A stretch of DNA of 25,617 bases, from positions 1-25,617 of the forward strand of contig JADJTX010000028.1 in assembly GCA_016710985.1 (NCBI GenBank), written 5' to 3'. The DNA is from Ignavibacteria bacterium. GTDB taxonomy: Bacteria; Bacteroidota; Ignavibacteria; Tepidaquicellales; Tepidaquicellaceae. A program made the position numbers and the translations under genes. The notes below the pieces were generated by a model, which saw only the letters and a list, made by a program, of their open reading frames with translations, searched no databases and had not been told where the DNA came from. Shown here piece after piece: positions 9,065 to 18,980 of the stretch (position 1 is the stretch's first letter; the number at the start of each line of letters is the position of its first letter).

Positions 9065-12000
9065 ATGATTGAAAAAATAATTGACTTCTCTGTAAACAAC
9101 CGGTTCATAATCCTTATAATATATTCAGGAATTCTTGGTTACGGAATTTACTCAATGGTCAATACTCCGGTAGATGCTATTCCGGATCTTTCGGAAAATC
9201 AGGTGATCATCTGGACTGAATGGATGGGAAGAAGTCCGCAGATTATCGAAGATCAGATAACTTATCCGCTTACAACCTCACTTCAGGGCATGCCTAAAGT
9301 AAAAGCAGTCAGAAGCCAGTCAATGTTTGGAATGAGTTTTATCTATATCATCTTCGAAGATAATACTGATATTTACTGGGCAAGAAGCAGGGTGCTGGAA
9401 AAGCTTTCACAGGTTCAGTCAACTCTTCCTGAAGGCGTGAAGCCTGTTATTGGGCCGGACGGAACGGGGGTAGGACATGTCTTCTGGTATCATTTAAAAA
9501 GTGAAAAGTATGATCTCGGAGAGCTGAGAGCATTACAGGATTACTATTTGAAATTAGGACTGCAGTCAGTCGAAGGAGTTGCAGAAGTTGCATCTGTAGG
9601 AGGATTTATAAAGCAATATCAGATCGACATTGACCCGAACCGTTTGTCGGCTTATGGAATAAACATTAACGATATTACCTCTGCGGTGCAAAGAAGCAAC
9701 AAGGATGTCGGCGGCAGAAACATTGAGTCATCTGACATTGAATATTTTGTGAGAGGTAAAGGATACATTACAAAAGAGAGTGACATCGAAGAAATAACAC
9801 TTATCGCCGGGCAAAACGGAATTCCCGTTAAAATAAAAGACATAGGCACAGTTCAAATGGGCGGTGATATACGAAGAGGTATGATAGACTTCAACGGGGA
9901 AGGTGAAGTTGTTGGAGGAATTATAGTAATGCGCTACGGGGAGAATGCTCAAACGGTAATCGACAGAGTAAAGGAAAAGTTAAAGGAATTAGAGAAAGGA
10001 TTACCCGCCGGTATTGAGATTCAGGTTTCCTATGACAGAAGTGACTTAATTTCCAAATCCATCAGTACATTACGGGATGCGATCATCGAAGAAGCAATCA
10101 TAGTAAGTCTTATAGTTTTAATTTTTCTTTTTCATTTCAGAAGCGCAGTCAGGATATTAATAGAAATTCCTGTTGCATTATTAATTTCATTTATATTGAT
10201 GCGCCAGTTCGGGATCACTTCTAACATAATGAGTCTGGGAGGTCTCATAATATCAATCGGAATTCTTGTTGATGCTTCAATAGTAATGGTAGAAAACGCT
10301 TACAGAAATTTAGCCATAGCTCAGGAAAAAGGATTAGAGATTGATTACAAAGAAATCTCTGCACGATCTGCGAAGCAGGTGGGAAGGGCAATATTCTTTT
10401 CGGAAGCTATAATTGTAATTTCATTTCTGCCTGTCTTTATGTTAGAAGGACAAGAAGGGAAATTATTTCATCCGCTTGCATTCACAAAAACTTTTGCTAT
10501 TGCAGGATCAGCGTTGATCACAATCACTCTTGTCCCGATGCTTATGACTTTGTTCATGAGGGGAAAGTTTTACAGGGAAGAGCAGAATCCCATTACAAGA
10601 TTTTTCAATAAACTATATGATCCCGTTTTAAGATTAGCATTGAAATACAGAAAGACCACGCTTGGAATAAATGTTGTCGCATTGCTTGTAACGATTCCAT
10701 TAATAATGAACACCGGCAGTGAGTTCATGCCGCCGCTTGATGAAGGCAGTATTTTATTTATGCCGACAATGCTGCCTAATGTTTCCATTACGGAAGCTAA
10801 AAGAGTTGTGCAGGTACAGGATGCAATTATCAAAAGCATTCCGGAAGTAGAGTCTGTCCTTGGAAAAGTTGGCAGAGCTGATACACCAACAGACCCGGCG
10901 CCGATCAGCATGATCGAATCGATCATAATTTTAAAAGACAAATCAGAGTGGCGTGAAGGTATTACAAAAGCAGAAATTGTAAAGGAGCTGAATTCGAAGC
11001 TGCAAATTCCCGGTGTAAGCAACGGCTGGACCCAACCGATTATTAACAGGATCAATATGCTTTCAACCGGAATCAGAACTGATCTGGGAATAAAGATATT
11101 CGGTGATAATCTTGATACACTTGAACAACTTGCAATTATTGCAGAAAGTTTGGTTAAGAAAATTCCGGGTGCAGCGGATGTTTATGCAGAAAGGACTCAG
11201 GGCGGCTCTTACATTGATATTGACATAAAACGTGATGCAATTTCGAGATATGGTTTGAACGTTGCTGATATTCAGGATGTAATTGAAATTGCGATAGGAG
11301 GTGAGAATATTTCAAAGACTGTAGAAGGAAGAAGAAGATTTCCAATTCGGGTAAGATATATGAAAGATTACAGACTGGATATAGAAGCTCTTAAAAAAGT
11401 CTGGGTTACTTTATCGGGTGGAGCTGTCAGTTCTATGGGTGAATCCGGAAATGAATCTGAGGTCAGTAGTTCGGGAAACAGCAAGAAGGCACAGATTCCA
11501 TTAGGAGAATTAGTCGACATTAAAATAACTTCCGGTCCCCCGATGATCTCGGCTGAAAATGCATTACTGCGGTCGGTAGTTTTTCTGAATGTAAGAGACA
11601 GGGACATGGGAAGCTTTGTGAATGAAGCTAAGGATGTACTTGATAAGGAGTTTATAACTTCATTGCCGAAAGGATATTTCTATACATGGAGCGGGCAGTG
11701 GGAAAATCAGATCCGTGCAAAGAAAAGATTGCAGATCATTATTCCGATAGTTTTTCTTATAATTTTTGTTATGCTTTACTTCACTTTTAAAAATTTTCTT
11801 GAAGCTGCACTTGTAATGTTATCGGTTCCATTCGCTTTGATAGGCGGTATTTATTATATGTCAATTCTTGATTTGAATTTCTCAGTTGCAATTTGGGTGG
11901 GGTTTATAGCACTGTATGGAGTTGCAGTCGAAACGGGTGTAATAATGGTTATTTATCTTCATGAAGCACTTGATAAAAAATTAATTACAAAAGGAGACAA

Positions 12001-12292
12001 CTTAACACAGCAGGATTTAGTTGATGCAACAGAAGAAGGAGCCATTCTCAGATTGCGTCCCAAGCTGATGACTGTTGCTGTAGCAATATTAGCTCTGCTT
12101 CCCGTAATGTGGGCAACAGGTACGGGTGCTGATTTAGCAAAGCCACTCGCAGTTCCTCTTATTGGAGGGATATTAACTTCAGCAATTCATGTTCTGTTTG
12201 TGACTCCGGTTATATTTGTTATAATAAAGGAGTACTTCAGAAAAAAAGGGAAACTGAAGAAATCGGAAATGGCAAAGTTTATTGTGCATTAA
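9065..12292 (+). CDS. cusA: CusA-type heavy-metal RND efflux pump (Cu(I)/Ag(I))
   Basis: 1075 aa and intact, a typical heavy-metal RND length. It is the proton-driven inner-membrane pump of the CusCBA complex. The N-terminus (FSVNNRFIILIIYSGILGYG) is the first membrane helix, followed by the PDLSENQVIIWTEWMGRSPQ family signature. The proton-relay helix reads GILVDASIVMVENAYRNL, with D403 and E410. The three methionines that bind Cu(I)/Ag(I) in E. coli CusA (M573, M623, M672) are present as M566 (FMPTMLP), M616 (PISMIES) and M665 (NRINMLSTGI), with identical spacing. This separates it from Zn/Co-type CzcA. A Ser/Gly/Glu-rich insertion (GAVSSMGESGNESEVSSSGN) lies at about residues 786-810, before the IPLGELVDIKI strand. 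It is the last gene of the copper locus and converges with the DUF1345 gene. Confidence 0.95.
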   Translation: MIEKIIDFSVNNRFIILIIYSGILGYGIYSMVNTPVDAIPDLSENQVIIWTEWMGRSPQIIEDQITYPLTTSLQGMPKVKAVRSQSMFGMSFIYIIFEDNTDIYWARSRVLEKLSQVQSTLPEGVKPVIGPDGTGVGHVFWYHLKSEKYDLGELRALQDYYLKLGLQSVEGVAEVASVGGFIKQYQIDIDPNRLSAYGININDITSAVQRSNKDVGGRNIESSDIEYFVRGKGYITKESDIEEITLIAGQNGIPVKIKDIGTVQMGGDIRRGMIDFNGEGEVVGGIIVMRYGENAQTVIDRVKEKLKELEKGLPAGIEIQVSYDRSDLISKSISTLRDAIIEEAIIVSLIVLIFLFHFRSAVRILIEIPVALLISFILMRQFGITSNIMSLGGLIISIGILVDASIVMVENAYRNLAIAQEKGLEIDYKEISARSAKQVGRAIFFSEAIIVISFLPVFMLEGQEGKLFHPLAFTKTFAIAGSALITITLVPMLMTLFMRGKFYREEQNPITRFFNKLYDPVLRLALKYRKTTLGINVVALLVTIPLIMNTGSEFMPPLDEGSILFMPTMLPNVSITEAKRVVQVQDAIIKSIPEVESVLGKVGRADTPTDPAPISMIESIIILKDKSEWREGITKAEIVKELNSKLQIPGVSNGWTQPIINRINMLSTGIRTDLGIKIFGDNLDTLEQLAIIAESLVKKIPGAADVYAERTQGGSYIDIDIKRDAISRYGLNVADIQDVIEIAIGGENISKTVEGRRRFPIRVRYMKDYRLDIEALKKVWVTLSGGAVSSMGESGNESEVSSSGNSKKAQIPLGELVDIKITSGPPMISAENALLRSVVFLNVRDRDMGSFVNEAKDVLDKEFITSLPKGYFYTWSGQWENQIRAKKRLQIIIPIVFLIIFVMLYFTFKNFLEAALVMLSVPFALIGGIYYMSILDLNFSVAIWVGFIALYGVAVETGVIMVIYLHEALDKKLITKGDNLTQQDLVDATEEGAILRLRPKLMTVAVAILALLPVMWATGTGADLAKPLAVPLIGGILTSAIHVLFVTPVIFVIIKEYFRKKGKLKKSEMAKFIVH

Positions 12293-12362
12293 TGAATTTC
12301 AGTAAGTATGGCTGTTACGGGATTATTTTCGTTAAAATAGTAATTCCGGGAATTAATTAATA

Positions 12363-13063
12363 TCATTGTTTCAGATTTGCAATTATGCTGATGGTGAGGG
12401 CAACAATGATTGCATTAAATACAAAAGAGATCAGTCCGTGAACTAAGACTAATCTTCTTAGTGTGCGTGAGGTCACGCGTACATCTGAAACCTGGAAGGT
12501 CATGCCGATGATAAATGAGAAGTAAGCGAAATCAATGTAATCCGGTTCTTCTTCTTTCGGAAAATCCAGTCCGCCTGTATGAATTTCACTTTTCTTATCC
12601 TTAGGTTCATAATACATATGTGCATATCTTATTGTGAAAACGGTATGAAGCAACAGCCACGAAAAGGCTACTCCAAGCAGTGAGACTACCGAACTTACTT
12701 CCTTATCAATAAAGTTTATTTCTTTGTTAACTAACAATATCATTGTACCTAACAAACTGAAACATACAGAAACCACTATAATGCTGAAAATTACAGGGAG
12801 ACTTTCATCCTGATCTTTTGCGAGAAGGTGAAGTTGTGATCTTGAGGTATTAAAAAAATGATCCAGCTTATTGTGATCATTGAAAGACAAAAGAAATCCC
12901 AGCTAAACAGAATGCCTGTTACTATATCTGTATTAAAAATAAGTAATATTATAAAGAAACAAACTGAGATCGCTAAGCAAAACAAAAGCTTCTGAGTACC
13001 GCTTAACTGATTGAGTAAGGAAAAATTATTTTTGTTTTTTTTCAACCTGTGCTTTTTAACCAT
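12363..13063 (-). CDS. DUF1345 family membrane protein, frameshifted
   Basis: About 233 aa across two frames. The N-terminal part (MVKKHRLKKNKNN, then LLFCLAISVCFFIILLIFNT) breaks in the A7 run at about 12846. The second frame resumes with SRSQLHLLAKDQDES and continues through two more hydrophobic segments. It then shows the DUF1345 hallmark PDYIDFAYFSFIIGMTFQVS, followed by VTSRTLRRLVLVHGLISF and a last helix. The family consists of predicted inner-membrane proteins with no established function. The start at 13063 lies 35 bp downstream of the phosphatase stop, in the same direction, so the two may be co-transcribed. The 70-bp gap to cusA holds only a weak imperfect inverted repeat that I do not call as a terminator. 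Confidence 0.85.
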
Positions 13064-13098
13064 TACTAAGTTATTAATAAATTTAAGTAATAATTATT

Positions 13099-14758
13099 TT
13101 AAGAATCAAATCCGGTAATGGCGATCACAGCAGGACGGGGTATATCATTTCCGAAATTCGGCCAGCGGCTCGTTGCTGATTCCGGTGTAAGTGAACCTTC
13201 TCCCGGATGCTGAACTGAAACAAACAGCGTTGATTCATCCGGAGTAAAATTTCCACCGCACATTTCGCATTCAACAGGTCCCGCGGCAAATCTAAATGCT
13301 TTGCCTTTGTTATCACCCACAGTCGGGATCATGAACAAAGAATTATTTTTGAAAGAACTGTATCTGTCTTTGTTTAGCTTTGAAGTCGATACATCGCAAA
13401 GAACCCATAGATTTCCTTTGCTGTCGAAACAAAGATTATCCGGACTGGAAAATCCTGAATCTACACCGCCTGTTGCAAAAACTTCCCATTCAAATTCAAG
13501 ACTTTCCGGATCATTATTCTTTTCAATTATTCTTACAATGCTTCCGTCATAATCTTTTTTCTTTGAATTATTTGTGAATGCAATGAACACTGACTTATCT
13601 AAAGGATTTATTTCAATGTCTTCCGGCCGGTTGCATTCCGTGCCTCCTACAAGCTTGGAAGATCTGTCACAATTTACCAAAACATCTGCCTGTGAAGTGA
13701 ATGCGGATTTTAATTCTGCTCTTTTATCATAATCCAGCAGCTGCCATTTGTTATTTGTAAAATCTGCAACGTAAAGTTCACCTTCATCCAGTATGTCCAT
13801 GTTTGCTGTACGATCTGTTTCATTATAACTTTTACTGCTGATGAATTTATACACACACTCGTTTACTTTATCGTCACCCATGTAAGCCACAGCTTTTTTA
13901 TTACCGGAAATTCCGATTGCAACATTCTCGTGTCTGAATCTTCCCAGAGATGTTCGTTTCTTCGGAACTGAATTTTTATCGAAAGGATCAACTTCAACTA
14001 CCCATCCGTAATGTTCTATGACAGCATCTTTTACAACATCATTCCATCTGTATTCCCACACATTTTCCGATACAAAGTAATCCTGAAAATTTTCTTCGCT
14101 GCTGAGATACGTTCCCCACGGAGTAAATCCCCCGCTGCAGTTGGCGAGGGTCCCTGTTGCATATTCTCCTAATGTATTTTTTGCAGCCCCGCAGATTTTA
14201 ATTTGTGTATTAGCATCGATCATTCTGTTATAACTTTCATCTTCGGTAAAATTCCATTCACCGTTAACTCTCTTTACCCTGAATATTGAGATACCAACAC
14301 TTCTCTTTTCCGCTTCAACTTCTTCTATAGTCTTGATCCTTCCGTTTCGGAAATCCTCATCAGTATAATTATTTATAAAAAGCGGTGAGGGATATTCGTG
14401 ATTCACAATGAGCAATCCGTCACTTGAATTGTTTCCTCCTTCCAAAAGATCGATCGGCAGGTAACCGACGAAATCATTGTTGTATCCGAAATATTCATTA
14501 TCATTAATCTTATCACCCCACATCCTGATTATTTTATAATTATATCCTTCCGGTAAAACAAAACTGTCTTCACTTGACGCATCTATGGGCTTAAATGGAA
14601 TTTCACTAAAAGGATTATTTTCATACTCTTTAAAAGCTGAAGTTCAAAAAACTCTTTCGGAAGAATGGCTCTAAAGTCAGAAACGCAGAGGCTTTGCCGG
14701 TTTTCTTAAGTAAATTTCTGCGTGAGATCTTTTGGTGTATGAGGTTTTCTAAGTTCAT
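13099..14758 (-). CDS. phoX: PhoX-type alkaline phosphatase / DUF839 protein with Tat signal
   Basis: Predicted exported phosphatase (PhoX family, a Ca/Fe enzyme that releases phosphate from esters). The ATG at 14758 starts MNLENLIHQ, followed by the twin-arginine motif SRRNLLKKTG and a hydrophobic stretch. A frame break near 14640 leads into FKEYENNPFSEIPFKPIDA and LPEGYNYKIIRMWGDKI. The long intact frame (474 aa) shows the family motifs in order: VNHEYPSP, NCSGGFTPWGTYLSSEEN, GRFRHENVAI, AYMGDD, NRPEDIEI, and NFTPDESTLFVSVQHPGEGS. The Cys of NCSGG and the acidic residues of RHE, GDD and RPED lie where PhoX binds its metals. About 550 aa in total, normal for the family. I cannot exclude a non-phosphatase member of DUF839. 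A 7-bp tandem repeat starts almost at the start codon. Confidence 0.88.
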
Positions 14759-14760
14759 TT

Positions 14761-14900
14761 GTATTTAGTATTGGGTATTGAGTATTGAGTATTGAGTATT
14801 GAGTATTGAGTATTGAGTATTGAGTATTGAGAGTATTGAGTATTGAGTATTGTGTATTGTGTATTGTGTATTGAGTATTGTGTATTGTGTATTGAGTAAA
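14761..14900. repeat. 7-bp tandem repeat at the 5' end of the PhoX-type gene
   Basis: About 19 units of GTATTGA/GTATTGT (one GTATTTA and one GTATTGG at the left edge), with a single 2-bp slip at 14831-14832. The array ends 3 bp from the start codon of the minus-strand PhoX-type gene, so it occupies the space where a ribosome-binding site and core promoter would be. The 14901-15003 stretch beyond it is AT-rich, with no recognised promoter or gene. Confidence 0.95.
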
Positions 14901-15003
14901 TTTTTTTGAATTTAATTTAGATTACTGTAAAAGTAACAGATTTAAAAATTCCTTTCATTGTAATTAAGAAATCATATTTAAACTCAACTTACTTAACTTC
15001 TCA

Positions 15004-15118
15004 ACACACTCCACACACTCTACACACTCTACACACTCTACACACTCTACACACTCTACACACTCTACACACTCTACACACTCTACACACTCTACACACT
15101 CTACACACTCTACACACT
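15004..15118. repeat. 9-bp tandem repeat overlapping the stop of the outer-membrane protein gene
   Basis: Nearly 13 units of ACACACTCT (first unit ACACACTCC). On the coding strand of the minus-strand neighbour this reads AGAGTGTGT, the same unit family as 7666-7719. The array starts right after that gene's TAG stop, overlapping it by 2 bp. Confidence 0.95.
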
Positions 15119-15875
15119 ATTTCATTGGATTATCAAAAAAGAACGAGATACCTGCATAGAACTGAAAGTAAGTAATGTTCCTTGTTCCCTGACCGCCTTC
15201 TCCGTCATCGTTAAGATAAACGTGTGTTGAATCTTCATTATAATCTTCTCCTCCTTTACCAATGAGATTCGCCAGATTATACTTGACTCCAAACACTCCG
15301 CCGATATATTTACTAAAAGCGAAATCAACGCCTCCGCCTAACTGCAGCCCGAATCTTGTTTCGGCTTTCAGCTGAGATCTTTGAAAATTACTGCTTGGGT
15401 TTGTCTGATATGAACCGCTGAAAAAGTTTGTCGTAAAATCAAGTCCGGCAAAAGGATTAATCGCGGCTTTGGGCATAAAGCTGTATTCGCCTCCGAGTGA
15501 AAGCGCCAGTATTGCTACCTTTGGAAGGAACTGCACTGTGTCAGTATCATAATTTCCTGTATTTGAGTTGTATTCCGTAACTGCAAGATCTCCCCAGTTT
15601 TTAAAGCCATTATAATTCAATCCCAAAACAAGTTTTAAGTTTGGTAAATTTTTCATGGTCATCTTTCCGGTAACACCAATATTATAACCACTCCTCATTA
15701 AATATGGCCAGGAGTCAGGAACTGTGTCATGTAATGAAATTCCATTATTAAATCCTCCGACCGGCTGTGAGTAACCTGCGGTTACATACAGTGTATATTT
15801 AGGCTGGGAGAAGGATTTACCATTTAAAATAGTTATTAAAACAATAATAAGCAGAGCTGTGTATATTTTATTCAT
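15117..15875 (-). CDS. Outer-membrane beta-barrel protein
   Basis: 252 aa, intact. Signal peptide MNKIYTALLIIVLITILNG, with cleavage after about SFSQ. The mature part alternates polar and hydrophobic residues in repeated strands: YTLYVTAGYSQPVGGF, GYNIGVTGKMTMKN, LKLVLGLNYNGFKNWG, ILALSLGGEYSFMP, RFGLQLGGGVDFAFSKY, and GGVFGVKYNLANLIG. The terminal strand is TYFQFYAGISFFFDNPMK. This is the pattern of small OmpA/OmpW-like barrels (PF13505 type) in Bacteroidota. Its ligand or function is unknown. An Asp/Glu-rich loop (GGEDYNEDSTHVYLNDDGEG) would be exposed. It stands alone on the minus strand, with long non-coding stretches on both sides. Confidence 0.82.
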   Translation of the reverse strand: MNKIYTALLIIVLITILNGKSFSQPKYTLYVTAGYSQPVGGFNNGISLHDTVPDSWPYLMRSGYNIGVTGKMTMKNLPNLKLVLGLNYNGFKNWGDLAVTEYNSNTGNYDTDTVQFLPKVAILALSLGGEYSFMPKAAINPFAGLDFTTNFFSGSYQTNPSSNFQRSQLKAETRFGLQLGGGVDFAFSKYIGGVFGVKYNLANLIGKGGEDYNEDSTHVYLNDDGEGGQGTRNITYFQFYAGISFFFDNPMK

Positions 15876-16050
15876 TACTTATTTTCCCTTTTAGGTTATG
15901 TTATTGAATTTTATCAAATCTGTTCTGAAGTATATAAAATATTCAATCTGATATTAAATAGAAATTTTATTTATTATGCTTAAATAAAAAATGGGGAACA
16001 TGCAAAACACTATAGCGAGATTTATGTCTGTCTCAAAACCAGTAAAAAAT

Positions 16051-16133
16051 TTTTAACCACGAAGTCACGAAAGCACAAAGACTTCTGTTTTTAAAATTTA
16101 TATCTTTGTGTCTTCGTGACTTCGTGGTTAAAA
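16051..16133. repeat. Long inverted repeat (31-bp arms) between genes
   Basis: Arms at 16051-16081 and 16103-16133 match with only two mismatches around a 21-bp loop. The core words are AACCACGAAG, GTCACGAA and CACAAAG. It lies in the 15876-16265 gap, whose remainder I cannot assign. It has no transposase and no tail of T residues long enough for a standard terminator, so a MITE/REP-like dispersed hairpin is the better reading. Confidence 0.9.
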
Positions 16134-16265
16134 TAGTGTTTTGACAGTCTCTGAAAAGGAGTTAGGAGGTTGTTCCGGACGGAACTGCAGTTTACTATAG
16201 TTCACCGGAATTAAGGAATTTCTTATTCTATCCGCATTAGTTATATTTTAACAAGAGGAGGATAT

Positions 16266-16493
16266 ATGTTTGGACTTAATAAAACTAAATTAAGTATTCT
16301 GTTTTTGTACTTTGTTTTTAATCTCGTCAGCTGTTCACAGGTTTGGATTAATCATACAACGCCTCCGGTAAGTAATATCAATACCCCTTCAACCTCAGCA
16401 ATCTCCGTAAATTTTAACAGAGCAATATTACAATCTTTGATCAATTGCATTTGTGTAATTGACAGAGTACCTGTATACGGTTTTATTGTTTAA
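16266..16493 (+). CDS. Short lipoprotein, possibly a truncated Ig-like (Big_5) surface protein
   Basis: 75 aa with a very good Shine-Dalgarno site (AGAGGAGG about 6 bp before the ATG). MFGLNKTKLSILFLYFVFNL leads to a lipobox-like VSC, so the product would be a lipoprotein. The mature part (TPPVSNINTPSTSAISVNFN) resembles the start of an SbsA-type Ig-like domain, but the frame ends after about 30 more residues with no continuation that I could follow. It may be a frameshifted remnant or a genuine short lipoprotein. It ends 10 bp before the histidine kinase start and could be co-transcribed with it. Confidence 0.5.
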   Translation: MFGLNKTKLSILFLYFVFNLVSCSQVWINHTTPPVSNINTPSTSAISVNFNRAILQSLINCICVIDRVPVYGFIV

Positions 16494-16503
16494 TGTTCAG
16501 AGG

Positions 16504-18966
16504 ATGATGGAATTGTCAAATTTTCTGTTATGGATACGAAAAGAATGGAAGATATTTTTACTATGTAATATCGGTTTTATTTCTACTAATCGGTTTATCA
16601 GGTATAAACAGACTAATAATTAAAGCCGACCTGCCATTTAGTTATTCCTTCCAAAACGGTTACATTTTTTCAAAAGAGCATTTTGACGAAATCAGTCCCG
16701 GAGATACAATTCTTTCGCTGGAGGGAATTAAGCTCCGGAGTCTGTATCAGCTCGAAACTATTCTTGATGAAAGGTCAGTAGGTCAGGATACAGATCTGGA
16801 AGTAGTTTCAGATAACAACATAAAATTCACGCAGCATGCTCATCTGGCGCGGTACTACAGAAGTTATGATTTCATAATAATAAGCCTTATTGTCGGACTT
16901 TCTTTCTGGGTCACATCAGTATTTTTGATTTCAAAAAAATACGGTGAAAGGAGTGTTACGGTTTTATTCTGGGTGCTTATGCTTTTTTCTATAACAACCA
17001 TGACCTCACCCGGAAAGTACTTTCTCGGGACTGACTGGATTGCATATCTGATAAGAGCATTTCATGTTTCATCATATTTCCTTGGTGCTGTTACATTTGT
17101 GCACTTTACATTTATTTTTCCCCGGATAAGAATTAAAAGCTTCAATCCATTTAATAAAATTCTGTATTCTGTTTCATTCCTGTTCTGCGCAATTCTTATC
17201 TTTGTTCAATTAAAATCAATTTCAAATAATGCTTCAGGCTGGGTTTTTACAATGGAGAAGCTCTGGGAAATAACGGAAGTTATATTACTCATCTCAATGA
17301 TCTCCGGAGCTGTAAATTTGTATTTATATTACAGAAAAATAATTGACAGGACTGAAAGAAAAAAAATTGAATGGATATTCTGGGGAATAGCAGCCGGAGC
17401 CTGTCCTTTCCTGCTGTTATGGCTTCTGCCAAGACTGCTTGGTATAAAGGAGTTTATACCGGAAGAATTTCTTCTTGTATTTCTGGTACTAGTTCCGGCT
17501 TTCTTTGCAATGGCGGTTGTGAGATATCATGTATTTGAAATTGACGTCTTTGTTAAGAAGAGCATTTTATATTCTTCATTAACTTTCATTACAATAATTT
17601 TATATTTCGGCATAGTTACCGTCATTACATTTTTTGCTAATGAACTGATGAAAAAGTACGGCAATTTAGTATCAATTTTTTTAATACTGCTGATAGCTGT
17701 AATATTTAATCCTCTGCAGATCAGATTAAAGTTTTATTGACAGAATCTTTTACAGGAAAGTTATAATTTTGAAAAACAGTAAGCGACTTTTCAGCAGGTA
17801 TTAAGAATCAAAACACTATTACAGGACTGAGTAAATTTGTCATTGCAGAAATTGAAAAAATAATCCCGGTGAAAAAAATTGCACTGATTGCTGTTACACA
17901 GCCTGAAAACAAGATCAGGATACTTTCCCGGAATAATTTTGATGATCTCCCTGAATTCATATCAACATTCAGAGTAAGACATTTAATGTCATCCGATCCT
18001 GCGAAAATAATCTCTCTGAAAGAAAAAGTTGAGCCAGGTATATATGAGGATAACTTAATGACAGAAGTCCTGAAAAAATGGAAAATAAACCTTGTCATTC
18101 CTTTTGTGCCTGAACCCAAAGACACTGCAGGCGCAGTTTTGCTTGGTGATAAGTTGTCGGAAATGCGTTACTCGAAACAGGATGTTGAAATCCTGAATGT
18201 ACTTATATCAAACATAGCGCTGGCGTTCAAAAAGCTGCAGCTTCAAAGAAAACTTGTACTTGAAGAACTGGAAATTTCAAGACTTGAAGAAATAAATAAA
18301 CTTATGACATATTATGTATCAAGTGTTTCCCATGATCTGAAAACTCCGCTCACATCAATTAAAATGTTTACGGAAATATTAAAAGAGCAGGAGCATTTTA
18401 ATGGCGGGAAAGCAAATGAATATCTGAACATAATTGAAGGGAGAAAGTGAAAGACTGTCCAGACTGATAAATAATGTTCTGAACTATACCAAAATAGAAA
18501 ACGGGATAAAGGATTATTCGTTCGGTAACATTAATCTCAATGACTGCATTGAAGAAGTTTTGAAAATAATGGAATATCAGTTCATGATGGACAATTTCAG
18601 AATTGAGAAGTCTCCGGGCTTAAATGTCTTCATTAATGCAGATAAGGACGCAGTAAAGAAGCTTTGATCAACTTACTTTCTAATGCAATAAAATATTCTC
18701 GGAGAAAAAGATCATACGCGTTTCATCAATGATTGAAAATGAATATGCCATCGTTAAAATAGAGGATGAAGGGATCAGGATTTCGCAGGAGGATATTAAA
18801 AAGCATTTTCAAGCCTTTTGTCAGGATGAAGAATTCTAAGATCAAACATACCGGCGGAGCAAGGGATCAGACTGAGTGTTGTAAAGAATATAATGGATGT
18901 ACACAAGGCAAAATACAGGTTGAGAGCTGTCAGAAAGAAGTTCTTTCAGTTTGTATTTCCGTTTGA
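16504..18966 (+). CDS. Multi-spanning sensor histidine kinase with periplasmic PDZ-like and GAF-like regions, frameshifted
   Basis: Reconstructed from about seven frames, roughly 820 aa. Start MMELSNFLLWIRKEWKIF, then, after a break in T5 at about 16557, a first helix (VISVLFLLIGLSGINRL). A periplasmic PDZ-like stretch follows: DEISPGDTILSLEGIKLRSL, then LETILDERSVGQDTDLEV. Eight or so further membrane helices lie at about 16865-17730, ending with VRYHVFEIDVFVKKSILYSS, typical of this sensor class. A cytosolic GAF-like region (17800-18230) and a coiled coil come next. The H-box is SSVSHDLKTPLTSIKMF (His codon at 18331). The ATPase half has INLLSNAIKYS, VKIEDEGI, IFKPFVRM and a GGAGI-type G2 box. 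Breaks are near 17735, 17775, 18443, 18655, 18700, 18800 and 18868. It autophosphorylates and probably signals to the regulator at 19109. The stimulus is unknown; the end is uncertain by a few bases (18966 or 18970). Confidence 0.82.
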
Positions 18967-18980
18967 GTAAAGGGGATTTG

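Noticed and set aside
9065..12292. CzcA (Zn/Co/Cd) assignment
   Set aside because: All three Cu/Ag-specific methionines are present with E. coli CusA spacing, and the adaptor has a Cu/Ag-type metal-binding module.
12293..12362. Bidirectional terminator between cusA and the DUF1345 gene
   Set aside because: Only a weak imperfect inverted repeat is visible; pairing is too poor to call.
16051..16133. Rho-independent terminator or attachment site
   Set aside because: The arms are 31 bp, much longer than usual for a terminator, there is no proper T-tract, and no integrase lies nearby.
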